This document shows positions 27,972-35,248 of a stretch of DNA of 64,000 bases, piece by piece; positions within the stretch are counted from its first letter, which is position 1, and every line of letters begins with the position of its first letter. Under the pieces are notes generated by a model. The model was not told where the DNA came from. It worked only from the letters and a program-made list of their open reading frames with translations, and searched no databases. The stretch is taken from positions 44,177-108,176 of the forward strand of contig CAKSAK010000009.1 in NCBI GenBank assembly GCA_934435205.1, in the 5' to 3' direction. The stretch comes from an uncultured Ruminococcus sp. Its GTDB lineage: Bacteria > Bacillota > Clostridia > Oscillospirales > Ruminococcaceae. A program made the position numbers and the translations under genes.

Positions 27972-28072
27972 AAAATAAAAACCCGAAAGAACCTAAGCCG
28001 TATGCGCAAAGCAACAGCCATAAAAGGTCTTTTCGGGTTTTGCTCCCAACTTAACAGGATTACAAGCCACCA
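27972..28072 (-). promoter_or_regulatory. LicT antiterminator (RAT) and terminator between licT and bglP
   Basis: On the minus strand a RAT-like element (28037-28072) begins GGCTTGTAATCCTG and ends AGCAAAACC. Its 3' end overlaps the left arm (AAAACCCGAAAAGACC) of a terminator whose right arm is GGTTCTTTCGGGTTTT followed by TATTTTT (about 27972-27995). The two structures share bases and are mutually exclusive, which is the LicT/BglG control design. Confidence 0.85.
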
Positions 28073-28088
28073 ATATAAAGGCAAAGCC

Positions 28089-28931
28089 TTATTTTTTATT
28101 ACATTCTCTGATAAGCTTTTCAACGTATATCGTTATATAAGCCTTTTCTTCAGAGGAAACGTCCTTATGATATTTCAGCTTTATCATATTTGCGATCTTT
28201 GCCGCACATTTTGCTGAATTCTCATATGACTTTGAAACTGTATCATAAAGCAGAGGATCGTCAGTAAAGGTCGTGCCGTCTATTATACGCTTCAGCAGAC
28301 ATTTGAGATGTGAAACGAAGCGATAATAATAAAGAGAATCTTCATTGAGCTTTACCTTGAAATAAGTTTCCAAAAGCTTCATAGTATCGTCAACAAAAGA
28401 GATCGTCTGATTTATGTTCTCGTCGTTATTATTGCAATCCAACCGATTATTTATAAAATGCATTGCAATAAATGCGGCTTCATCAACGTTCGGTTCAAGC
28501 CCTGTCTTTTCCTTGATAAGCTTATTTGCATAAAGACCGATACCAAAGTCACGGTTATAGACACGCTTTATCTCCATAGTGAGCTGATTCGTCATATAAA
28601 CACCCTCACGAAGTCTTGTAAGAACGCCGTCTATATGGTCTGTCAGCGTAAGGTGGATTATATCATTGAGCCGCAGATTTTTCTGCTCTGTGGCATAAGT
28701 GATAACATTTTCAGCTATCTCGGTAGCAACAGGGTCAACATTTCTCATAAGCTGACCATACTTTCCTTTCACTTCATCAGAAAGTACAAATATTTTCTGA
28801 GCGTCCTGCCTGCGGAAAATATCGCCCGCCTTTTTAGAAAAGCCAAGCCCCGTACTCATGACAATAACTTCATGCCCGTCATCGTCCTTTGCGATGACGA
28901 CATTATTATTCAAAATTTTCTTTATCTTCAC
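28089..28931 (-). CDS. licT: Transcription antiterminator LicT/BglG family
   Basis: This 280-aa protein has an N-terminal CAT RNA-binding domain (residues 1-55, VKIKKILNNNVVIAKDDDG) and two PRD domains with phospho-regulated histidines (HLTLTDHID and FIAMHFINN in PRD1; RFVSHLKCL in PRD2). When beta-glucosides are present it binds RAT hairpins and lets RNA polymerase pass the terminators. The start is GTG 28931 after AAAGGGGTGTCTGCG. Two RAT/terminator sites, before this gene and before bglP, point to auto-control and control of the operon. Confidence 0.94.
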   Translation of the reverse strand: MKIKKILNNNVVIAKDDDGHEVIVMSTGLGFSKKAGDIFRRQDAQKIFVLSDEVKGKYGQLMRNVDPVATEIAENVITYATEQKNLRLNDIIHLTLTDHIDGVLTRLREGVYMTNQLTMEIKRVYNRDFGIGLYANKLIKEKTGLEPNVDEAAFIAMHFINNRLDCNNNDENINQTISFVDDTMKLLETYFKVKLNEDSLYYYRFVSHLKCLLKRIIDGTTFTDDPLLYDTVSKSYENSAKCAAKIANMIKLKYHKDVSSEEKAYITIYVEKLIRECNKK

Positions 28932-28951
28932 CGCAGACACCCCTTTATACC

Positions 28952-29035
28952 AAAAAAGCAACACCTACACTCTGCCATACAGTTACCCTGTAATATCCGA
29001 TAGTGTGGTATTGCCTGCTGATCCAGTAACAAACC
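28952..29035 (-). promoter_or_regulatory. LicT antiterminator (RAT) and terminator upstream of licT
   Basis: On the minus strand the RAT at 29035-29007 begins GGTTTGTTACTGGATCAGC and ends AGGCAATACC, close to the LicT consensus. Its last bases overlap the terminator arm GCAATACCACACT, which pairs with AGTGTAGGTGTTGC and is followed by TTTTTT (28957-28952). Confidence 0.88.
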
Positions 29036-29063
29036 AGAAATATTAACTTTTTGCTCTACAAGT

Positions 29064-29092
29064 ATAATACCACATAACAGATTTAATTTCAA
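29064..29092 (-). promoter_or_regulatory. Promoter of the licT-bglP-bglA operon
   Basis: On the minus strand TTGAAA (29092-29087), 17 bases, TATTAT (29069-29064) with TGG directly upstream (extended -10). It lies just before the first RAT. Confidence 0.8.
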
Positions 29093-29211
29093 TGCACATT
29101 TTTTACGATTTTCACGAAGCTTTTTTGTGAAAGTTGCATCAAAAAATGATATCTGTTAGTTTTCGCCTTGTCACTCTTTATGTTCTTACTGTGCCTGAAT
29201 CAGAAATCTCA

Positions 29212-29745
29212 TTACAACGACGTCTCCTTCTTCGGAACAAAAAAATTCTGCATATCAACATGCTCCAACTCCAAAAGCTTGGCTTTTTTATCAATACCAC
29301 CTGCATAACCTGTCAAGCTTCCGTTTGTTCCGACTACACGGTGACATGGGATAATAATAGAGATCTCATTGTGTCCCACTGCACCGCCCACCGCCTGAGC
29401 TGACATCTTGGCAAAACCACTTTTTGCTGCAAGCTGACGAGCTATCTCGCCATAGGTAGTGGTCTGCCCATAAGGTATCTGCAAAAGTATCTCCCATACA
29501 GCCTGACGAAATTTAGAACCGACAGGGTGAAGCGGTGGCATAAAATCTGGTTCTTTGCCCGAAAAATAGATATCGAGCCACTGCCTTGACTTCAAGAGAA
29601 TCTGGGTTTCCTGCTCAATGTGTTCGGCTGGGAGATTGTCGGCAAAATATTTCTCTCCGTCAAACCATAGTCCTGTCAACCCTATCTCATCTGCCGCAAG
29701 CAGGATTCCGCCTAAGGGCGAGTTGTAATGCTGTGTGAATGTCAT
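29212..29745 (-). CDS. ogt: Methylated-DNA--protein-cysteine methyltransferase
   Basis: This 177-aa suicide enzyme repairs O6-methylguanine in DNA. The active-site motif IIPCHRVVG carries the acceptor cysteine, and the helix-turn-helix part is YGEIARQLAAKSG, followed by the downstream SLTGYAGG. ATG 29745 follows TCGAGGTATTGAAC. It stands alone between the bgl operon and a terminator-flanked remnant. Confidence 0.95.
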   Translation of the reverse strand: MTFTQHYNSPLGGILLAADEIGLTGLWFDGEKYFADNLPAEHIEQETQILLKSRQWLDIYFSGKEPDFMPPLHPVGSKFRQAVWEILLQIPYGQTTTYGEIARQLAAKSGFAKMSAQAVGGAVGHNEISIIIPCHRVVGTNGSLTGYAGGIDKKAKLLELEHVDMQNFFVPKKETSL

Positions 29746-29915
29746 GTTCAATACCTCGAAAGATTCAGTCTTATCTACAATAATATTTTCATACGTTCTC
29801 CACTGTACTTATACGATATTGCATTGGCTAATTAGATAGTTAAACTTCTTTCCCTTGTATCATACCATGATTCATGTTAAAATTCAATAGTTTTTTTAAT
29901 GATACCATAATGCAG
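29746..29915. other. AT-rich stretch upstream of ogt
   Basis: No ORF with support. T/A-rich tracts resemble promoter surroundings for ogt on the minus strand, but I cannot place a convincing -35/-10 pair. Confidence 0.35.
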
Positions 29916-29955
29916 AAACTCCCCTACCGCAATCAAGCAGTAAGGGAGCTTTGTT
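29916..29955. terminator. Terminator-like hairpin
   Basis: AAACTCCCCTAC, loop CGCAATCAAGCA, GTAAGGGAGCTTT. No clear upstream gene on the plus strand, so it may be a scar of a lost gene. Confidence 0.6.
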
Positions 29956-29975
29956 TGTAGTGTTGCCTTTCGTAA

Positions 29976-30434
29976 AAGCACAAAAATCATCACGCACAAA
30001 AGCACAAGGTCGGCGCACCTGTAGTAACGGAGGGATCTTCAAGCGTCCCTAACGTAAAGTCGCCTAAGGAGGAATTCACTCCACCGTTGGGTTTCTATGA
30101 AAAGTGCAGTATTATGGACGAAATGCCTCTGGCATACTGCGTTATCGAGCTTGTATTCGATGAGGATGGTCACGGCGTTGACTTCATTTTCCGTTACTGC
30201 AACAAGGAGATGACGGTAGTTGAGGGTGTGCCCGTGGAAGAAATGCTGAATCGGTCTTTTTATGAAGTATTTCGCAACGGAGACCGAAAATGGCTGGTAT
30301 CTTACGCAGATGTTGCACTCAACGGCACAAAGCACACGCTGAAAGACTTTAGCCCTGAGATCGGCAAAGATCTTACCATATATTGCTATCAGCCAGAGCC
30401 AGGTTTCTGTGCCTGTGTCCTGCTGCCAGAATGA
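29976..30434 (+). pseudogene. PAS-domain fragment of a signalling protein
   Basis: The frame is open from 29976 to the stop at 30434 but has no ATG or GTG before the domain; the only early start is TTG 30087, without a well-placed SD. The protein part (FYEKCSIMDEMPLAYCVIE, DFIFRYCNKEM, EEMLNRSFYEVF, LTIYCYQPEPGFCACVL) is a PAS sensor domain of the kind found at the N-terminus or middle of diguanylate cyclase/phosphodiesterase proteins. Nothing follows it, so it is probably a leftover of a larger gene. If TTG 30087 is used it would be a 115-aa stand-alone PAS protein. Confidence 0.6.
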
Positions 30435-30486
30435 ATGCACACACCTAAATGACCTTTTACTAAAGTGTATAGTGCAAAAAAATAAA

Positions 30487-30532
30487 AAAGGCTCTGATCA
30501 GACCAATTTTAGGTCGGCTCAGAGCCTTTAAG
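30487..30532. terminator. Bidirectional terminator ending the SirTM operon
   Basis: AAAGGCTCTGATCAGACC, loop AATTTTA, GGTCGGCTCAGAGCCTTT, with A-runs on the left side, so it gives T-runs on the minus strand. Confidence 0.85.
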
Positions 30533-30559
30533 CGTAATCGTGGATAAACAATGGACCTC

Positions 30560-31420
30560 TTATTCTAACAATGCCTTTATATCAGTATTGATGCAGATCG
30601 CCTGTGATTTGATCTGATCTGGACAAAAAGCTTCGCCAAAATTCAAGCAAGCGTACACAGCTTTCGGGTTCTTCGCTGTCATCTGCCAAAACGGATACTT
30701 AATAATTGCAGGCGTATTATACCCCACACCGAGTTCCAGAAATAATATATGCAGATTTTCGTGTCTGCGGAGAAATTCCTCATACCGTTCTGCAGCACGA
30801 TACCAACCTTCATCCTGAACAAATTTATCGTCTGCACGAAGATTCATTGTCATAGGCTTTCCGCATTTCGGACAGCGTGGGATAAGCTCTGTGAGAATAC
30901 GCATATTTTCCTGTTCAGCGTACATTTTGCGGATAATATCCTCATTGTCATATGTCTTCTGACAGCATGGTTCTGAACATTGAAAAAGTCCGTAATCGCC
31001 TTGTGTGTAGAAAAGCCTGTGCTTGTCAAAACCTGCTTTCTGAAACTGGTGGTCTACATTGGTGGTCAGCACAAAATAATCTTTGTCTTTCACAAGCTCA
31101 AAAAGCCCCTTGTAAGTACCGTTGTCAACGTCCATATAGCGGTTAACGTAAATATATCTCGACCAGTATGCCCAGTGTTCTTCCAGAGATTCAAAAGGGT
31201 AAAAACCGCCAGAATACATATCCCGAAAGTTGTATTTTTCAATAAAATCCGAGAAATATTTTTCAAAGCGTTCGCCGCTGTATGTAAAGCCTGCCGCAGT
31301 GGAAAGCCCTGCTCCTGCACCAATGACAATGGCGTCAGCGGTTTTTATTTCATTTTTCAAACGTTCTATCTCAGTCGAGAAGCCCGCTGTAGATCTTGTA
31401 GTCTTTCTCTGTAAAAACAT
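30560..31420 (-). CDS. SirTM-like (class M) sirtuin, probable protein ADP-ribosyltransferase
   Basis: This 286-aa protein of the Sir2 family has the NAD-binding signature DAIVIGAGAGLSTAAGF and, in place of the TQNID of deacetylases, TTNVDHQF. It has Cys pairs for zinc (CSEPCC, later RCPKCGKP). It sits directly after a macrodomain gene, the layout known for SirTM enzymes, which ADP-ribosylate a target such as lipoylated GcvH-L rather than deacetylate. No GcvH-L or LplA2 gene is here, so the target is unknown. ATG 31420 follows AGAGGTGATATTCA and overlaps the macrodomain gene by 50 bases. Confidence 0.85.
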   Translation of the reverse strand: MFLQRKTTRSTAGFSTEIERLKNEIKTADAIVIGAGAGLSTAAGFTYSGERFEKYFSDFIEKYNFRDMYSGGFYPFESLEEHWAYWSRYIYVNRYMDVDNGTYKGLFELVKDKDYFVLTTNVDHQFQKAGFDKHRLFYTQGDYGLFQCSEPCCQKTYDNEDIIRKMYAEQENMRILTELIPRCPKCGKPMTMNLRADDKFVQDEGWYRAAERYEEFLRRHENLHILFLELGVGYNTPAIIKYPFWQMTAKNPKAVYACLNFGEAFCPDQIKSQAICINTDIKALLE

Positions 31421-32132
31421 TGAATATCACCTCTATATCGTGGTTTTTCAAAAATTCTCTCACTGTCTGTACGGCTATTTCTGCCGCCTTATCCTGCGGG
31501 AAGCCAAACACACCTGTGGAAATACAGCAAAAGGCAATGCTCTTTATCCCATTCAGCACTGCAAGTTTAAGACAGCTCTGATAACAGCTTTTCAGAAGTT
31601 CGCAGTGCTTTTCTGTCAGCCTGCCCTGCACTATCGGTCCGACTGTGTGGATTACATAATCGCATGGCAGATCGTATGCAGGAGTGATTTTAGCTGTACC
31701 TGTCGGTTCTTCATGTCCCTGTGCTTTTATGATCTCCGCACATTTCAGCCGCAGGCGAACACCTGCAAAAGTGTGGATACAGTTGTCGATGCAGTTGTGG
31801 CAAGGGTGATAGCACCCTGTCATTCCCGAATTTGCGGCATTAACTATCGCATCGCATTTCAGCGTTGTGATGTCGCCTTTCCAAAGATAAATATTTCCCT
31901 CAACCGGTTGTAAGTCTGCAATGTCAGTTATGCCTTTCTGAGCTGTCAGCTTTTGCAGAAATTCGTCCTCGGCTTTGAGATATTCCGCAGAAATTTTCTT
32001 TGCAGGGCGGATATTCACCAAACTGCGGTAAAGGTCAAATTTCTCTTTGCTATCGGTGGGAATGGAAATATCCATATCATTACGTTCAGAAAGCAGGTAT
32101 GAGATAAGGTAGTTTAATTTCTCATTTGGCAT
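31371..32132 (-). CDS. Zinc-type macrodomain protein (ADP-ribosyl hydrolase partner of SirTM)
   Basis: This 253-aa protein has an N-terminal helical part of about 75 residues and a macrodomain (GDITTLKCDAIVNAANSGM, then STGVFGFPQDKAAEIAV). After the NAANS loop comes GCYHPCHNCIDNCIHTFAG, rich in Cys and His as in the zinc-containing macrodomains of SirTM operons, which remove ADP-ribose. It is therefore the likely eraser for the sirtuin encoded next. ATG 32132 follows AAGGGTGAAAAACG. The 50-base overlap with the sirtuin gene implies coupled translation. Confidence 0.88.
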   Translation of the reverse strand: MPNEKLNYLISYLLSERNDMDISIPTDSKEKFDLYRSLVNIRPAKKISAEYLKAEDEFLQKLTAQKGITDIADLQPVEGNIYLWKGDITTLKCDAIVNAANSGMTGCYHPCHNCIDNCIHTFAGVRLRLKCAEIIKAQGHEEPTGTAKITPAYDLPCDYVIHTVGPIVQGRLTEKHCELLKSCYQSCLKLAVLNGIKSIAFCCISTGVFGFPQDKAAEIAVQTVREFLKNHDIEVIFNVFTEKDYKIYSGLLD

Positions 32133-32145
32133 CGTTTTTCACCCT

Positions 32146-32760
32146 TTATGACCGTTCAATAGCATTTACAGGACACTTTTCAAAGCAAGCACCGCAGTGC
32201 AGGCAATTTTGCTGACGGATAGTAGCCTTGCCATTTGCAAGGTCAATACAGTTTTGCGGACAGACTTTCTGACAGATTCCACAGCCATTGCACCTGTCTG
32301 TAACTTGATAGCCTTTGAACTCTGCATTACCGTTTCCAATGGTTTAGGTTTCTCTGAAAATCGGATTTACGCCAAGGTTAAAGTACTCTATCGAGCCGTC
32401 TTTTATCTCGAAACAAATACCTATATATCGCTTGTCACCGGGATAGAGATTTGCAAGATAGGGCTGCTCTTCAAAAATGGCGTCAATGGCGGCTTTCTGC
32501 TTTTCCTCAGCTACAGGATAAGCCTTTGCTGAAAGCCGTATCATCTCCTTGAATTTTGTGTAGACAAGTATCTGCACACGACCGTCGGAAAGAAGCTCCC
32601 TTGCAACATTTTTTCCTCTGGCGGTGAAAAAATAAAAGGAGTCCTCGTCATAATGAACCGCACTGATGCAACGTATCTGCGGTGCACCGTTCTCATCAAC
32701 TGTGGCAAGATTCAGAACTCCCACAAGCTCCATTTTCTTCAAACAAGTTTTTGCGTCCAT
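32146..32760 (-). pseudogene. PNPOx-like flavoprotein fused to 2[4Fe-4S] ferredoxin, broken by one in-frame stop
   Basis: The N-terminal 138 codons (from ATG 32760 after GAGGTGTTTGAT) encode a pyridoxamine-5'-phosphate-oxidase-like FMN-binding domain (VLNLATVDENGAPQIR, FYFFTARGKNVARELL). A TAA at 32344-32346 follows NPIFRET, and the same frame then continues as TIGNGNAEFKGYQVTD and two ferredoxin clusters (CNGCGICQKVCP, CLHCGACFEKCP) to the stop at 32146-32148. One base change, for example TAC to TAA, explains the break. The first part could still fold alone. It lies in the RiPP/SirTM gene group. Confidence 0.8.
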
Positions 32761-32770
32761 ATCAAACACC

Positions 32771-32938
32771 TCATTCAATTATTTTGATTCTATTTGGCTT
32801 CCTTGGCTTTGTGTGTGGTTGTCCGCCGTCTGCATTTGGCGCATAGTTTCCTGCCTCAAGAATAAGCTCCAGATCTTCACGGCTTATCTGCTTATCAGTA
32901 TATTTTCTGATAGAATGTCTTGCTTTGATAATATCCAT
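32771..32938 (-). pseudogene. Nitroreductase family protein, N-terminal remnant
   Basis: ATG 32938 overlaps the radical SAM stop (TAATG). The first 40 codons (MDIIKARHSIRKYTDKQI, then LILEAGNYAPNADGGQP) are the FMN-binding N-terminus of a nitroreductase. After residue 41 the sequence changes to PHTKPRKPNRIKIIE and stops. A full protein would be about 170-200 aa, so the rest has been deleted. The TAATG coupling shows the gene was once part of this operon. Confidence 0.75.
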
Positions 32939-34002
32939 TAGCATAATCTCTCGCCCGTCCTTTCGTTGTATTCTTTCCAGCACTGCGGATCTGGAGCATA
33001 CATATTGCCTGTATAGCCAAAAGTTACCGCAGGACAGCCCCTGCAATATCCTCTCAATTCGCATTTACTGCATTTTTCAAACTTGTCGAACTGTCTGTAT
33101 GCTTCCAACTCGCTGCCCACGAACAATTCATACATCGGCTTTTCAAAAACATTTCCGATCTTGCTTTCCATTCGGCGGCAGGCATAAACATCGCCTGTGG
33201 GAAGTATCGTCATATGCCCAATGCCGCAATGACAGCCGTCATAGATCATATCCTGATCGCTGTTTTTCGGCAGCTTAAAAATGCCCTTCTCATAAAGATA
33301 CAGCGTCCACAGGTGGTCTTTTAGCTGAAAGGTAGTTTTACAGCCGTTTGCTTTATGCTCTGCAAATTTTCTGTGGCACATATCCATAAAATCACGATAC
33401 TGTTTCGGTGGAATGTGGTATTCTTCAGACTTCTGACCGCTTGTGGGACAGTATCTTCCAAATGCGAACACGTCCACATTTTTCTCTGCACAAAGGTCGA
33501 TGAGCTGTGGAAATTCGCTGATATTCGCACTGGATACAGTAGACATTATCGCACAGTACATTCCTGCATTTTTGATACAGCCGATCTTTTCAAGAGTCGT
33601 ATCAAAGGAGCCGGGTTTGCGGAACATATCGTGCGTTTCTCTCATTCCGTCAAGAGAAAGCTGATACTTCACACAACCGTGTTCGTGAAGCTTTTGACAG
33701 ACCTTGTCATCAAGATGAAAAGGATTGCCGAGAATTGCCCAGCGGATATTCTTTTCTTTCAAAAGCTCTGCCAGTTTCCAAAAATCCTTGTGCAGGATAG
33801 GATCGCCGCCTGTGATGTAAAAGTATGGCGTTCTGCCGATCTTTTCGCACATTTCTTCACAGGAGGAAACAACTTGCCGCATCTTTTCCCAAGTCATTTC
33901 CGTCAGTTTTTTGCAGTTATTCTCTGCAAAGATGTAGCAATGTTTGCAGCGTTGGTCGCAGGCGTCTGTGATATGCCATTGAAAAGCAAAATATGGTTTC
34001 AT
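32938..34002 (-). CDS. Radical SAM/SPASM peptide maturase (ACGX-type system)
   Basis: This 354-aa radical SAM enzyme has the cluster motif C15-x3-C19-x2-C22 (CDQRCKHCY), the SAM-binding glycine motif YFYITGGDP, and a C-terminal SPASM region with many cysteines (CHCGIGHMTILPTGDVYAC, CSKCELRGYCRGC, PQCW). SPASM enzymes next to a small Cys-rich ORF usually install thioether or other links in that peptide. Here the upstream 60-aa ORF has five ACG motifs, matching the pattern I recall for the ACGX system. ATG 34002 follows AAGGAGGAAACGATTTT. The chemistry is inferred, not shown. Confidence 0.88.
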   Translation of the reverse strand: MKPYFAFQWHITDACDQRCKHCYIFAENNCKKLTEMTWEKMRQVVSSCEEMCEKIGRTPYFYITGGDPILHKDFWKLAELLKEKNIRWAILGNPFHLDDKVCQKLHEHGCVKYQLSLDGMRETHDMFRKPGSFDTTLEKIGCIKNAGMYCAIMSTVSSANISEFPQLIDLCAEKNVDVFAFGRYCPTSGQKSEEYHIPPKQYRDFMDMCHRKFAEHKANGCKTTFQLKDHLWTLYLYEKGIFKLPKNSDQDMIYDGCHCGIGHMTILPTGDVYACRRMESKIGNVFEKPMYELFVGSELEAYRQFDKFEKCSKCELRGYCRGCPAVTFGYTGNMYAPDPQCWKEYNERTGERLC

Positions 34003-34109
34003 AAAATCGTTTCCTCCTTATCTATTTCAAACGCAAAGCGTACTATTCTCTCAGCAGACGTACCGTATCGACCGATGCGTCTGCTTTTGGGGAGTTGTGT
34101 AAAGTTATA
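34003..34109 (-). promoter_or_regulatory. Leader gap between precursor and maturase with a hairpin
   Basis: On the minus strand GCAGACG and CGTCTGC are separated by about 17 bases (34084-34054). There is no T-run, so it is more likely an RNA stability or partial-stop element that lowers maturase relative to precursor. Confidence 0.5.
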
Positions 34110-34292
34110 TTACTTCTTGTCCGGGTCAGTTGCACCGCAGGCAGAACCGCAAGCAGAAGTCGGAGCTTCCTTTGGGTCAGCACTGCCGCAAGCAGAACCA
34201 CAAGCAGATGCCGGAGCTTCCTTCGGGTCTGCCGCACCGCAAGCACCGTTGTCACCGCCAAAAGCAGCAACTCTGTTCAACATTTCACTCAT
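34110..34292 (-). CDS. ACGX-repeat RiPP precursor peptide
   Basis: This 60-aa peptide has a short leader (MSEMLNRVAAFGGDNG) and a core with ACG at residues 17-19, 30-32, 34-36, 47-49 and 51-53. Two near-identical units ADPKEAP...SACGSACG form most of the core. It matches the idea of a Cys-repeat target of the neighbouring radical SAM/SPASM enzyme. ATG 34292 follows CAAGGAGGAAATCACA, a strong SD. It is the first gene of the operon, divergent from the HxlR gene. No export gene or peptidase is next to it. Confidence 0.85.
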   Translation of the reverse strand: MSEMLNRVAAFGGDNGACGAADPKEAPASACGSACGSADPKEAPTSACGSACGATDPDKK

Positions 34293-34337
34293 TGTGATTT
34301 CCTCCTTGTTTTTTATTCAGGTTCCCCTGTTGTTATC

Positions 34338-34395
34338 AGCATACCACACATTTCTGAGCTTGAAAAGTACGCACTTTTTTGTAAGGTAGTTACCC
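34338..34395 (-). promoter_or_regulatory. Promoter of the RiPP operon with a candidate HxlR operator
   Basis: On the minus strand TTTTCA (34366-34361), 17 bases, TATGCT (34343-34338), with TGG before the -10. Just upstream (34366-34395) the plus strand reads AAGTACGCACTTTTTTG then TAAGGTAGTTACCC, with paired GTA/TAC half-sites as expected for an HxlR-family dimer. The operator call is inference. Confidence 0.6.
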
Positions 34396-34471
34396 AAAGG
34401 TGACTATTGTGTATTTGCTGGGTTTTTGATGCCAAATTTTATTGTAAACATTTTATGAACGCTAAAATCTA

Positions 34472-34500
34472 TTGCAATTTCACCTGTAATATGCTATAAT
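34472..34500 (+). promoter_or_regulatory. Promoter of the hxlR-type gene
   Basis: TTGCAA at 34472-34477, 17 bases, TATAAT at 34495-34500 preceded by TGC (extended -10). Confidence 0.75.
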
Positions 34501-34538
34501 GAATGTAACATTCTAAATAAAACTAATGAGGTGTTATC

Positions 34539-34865
34539 ATGCTAAAAAAAGAAGAATTGCCGGAATGCCCTGTGGCAACTACGGTACAGCTCATCGGCAA
34601 CAAGTGGAAGCTGCTGATCCTGCGTAACCTGCGAATGCGTCCGTGGCGTTTCAACGAGCTGCAAAAATCTCTGGAAGGTATCAGCCAGAAAGTGTTGACA
34701 GAAAGCCTGCGTTCCTTGGAGGCTGATGGGATCATCGTCCGCACAGTTTATGCAGAAGTTCCGCCGAGAGTGGAGTATTCCCTCAGCGAATTGGGTGACA
34801 CCATGCGTCCGATCTTAGACGCTATGGAAAAGTGGGGAAATGACTATAAGGCAACGTTTCATTGA
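34539..34865 (+). CDS. HxlR family transcriptional regulator
   Basis: This 108-aa winged-helix regulator has the family signature ECPVATTVQLIGNKWKLLIL at its N-terminus, with Cys10 at the position used for thiol redox sensing in relatives such as YodB. It continues with ISQKVLTESLRSLEADGII. It is divergent from the RiPP/SirTM operon across a 246-base control region that holds candidate operators, so it most likely controls that operon. ATG 34539 follows ATGAGGTGTTATC. Two AT-rich genes follow it with overlapping stops and starts. Confidence 0.93.
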   Translation: MLKKEELPECPVATTVQLIGNKWKLLILRNLRMRPWRFNELQKSLEGISQKVLTESLRSLEADGIIVRTVYAEVPPRVEYSLSELGDTMRPILDAMEKWGNDYKATFH

Positions 34866-35248
34866 ATTATAATATACAAGCTTTAGATGCACTTCTTAAT
34901 ATTTCAGAGGAGGCTAAGATATCTATTTATACATATGGTATAGCTTCTGTTTCTAATTTATTTTCTGAAAGTCTTTCAGAAAAAATAAATTGCTTAAATA
35001 GTAATAATAACTATTACTATGATAATAGCAATTGTCTTGAACAATCCATTATAAATCTTGCTTATTCCAGACGATTTGCTGAGATGAAGTATAGTGAAAA
35101 TATGCTTGCTATTCCATTATGGGTAAGAAAATATATTTATGATTATACATCAACAGTTGATACTGACAATGGAGAAATAGACTTACTTGCATATAGAAAT
35201 ATCTTGTATATAGAGGACAATTTTACAAAAGGTGATTTGGCAATATGA
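34862..35248 (+). CDS. Hypothetical protein, start of the AT-rich accessory region
   Basis: I do not recognise this 128-aa protein. The only usable start is TTG 34862, overlapping the hxlR stop (TTGA). The 3' end overlaps the next ATG in an ATGA junction, so it looks translated as part of a pair. It is Asn/Tyr/Ser rich (LNSNNNYYYDNSN) with no membrane helix or signal. Its AT-rich codons differ sharply from hxlR and earlier genes, which suggests transfer. Confidence 0.55.
   Translation: MNYNIQALDALLNISEEAKISIYTYGIASVSNLFSESLSEKINCLNSNNNYYYDNSNCLEQSIINLAYSRRFAEMKYSENMLAIPLWVRKYIYDYTSTVDTDNGEIDLLAYRNILYIEDNFTKGDLAI

Noticed and set aside
30039..30440. A 133-codon minus-strand ORF
   Set aside because: It is antisense to the PAS fragment, whose sequence is clearly a known domain.
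33355..34389. A 344-codon plus-strand ORF
   Set aside because: It is antisense to the radical SAM gene and the ACGX peptide gene and only mirrors their codons.
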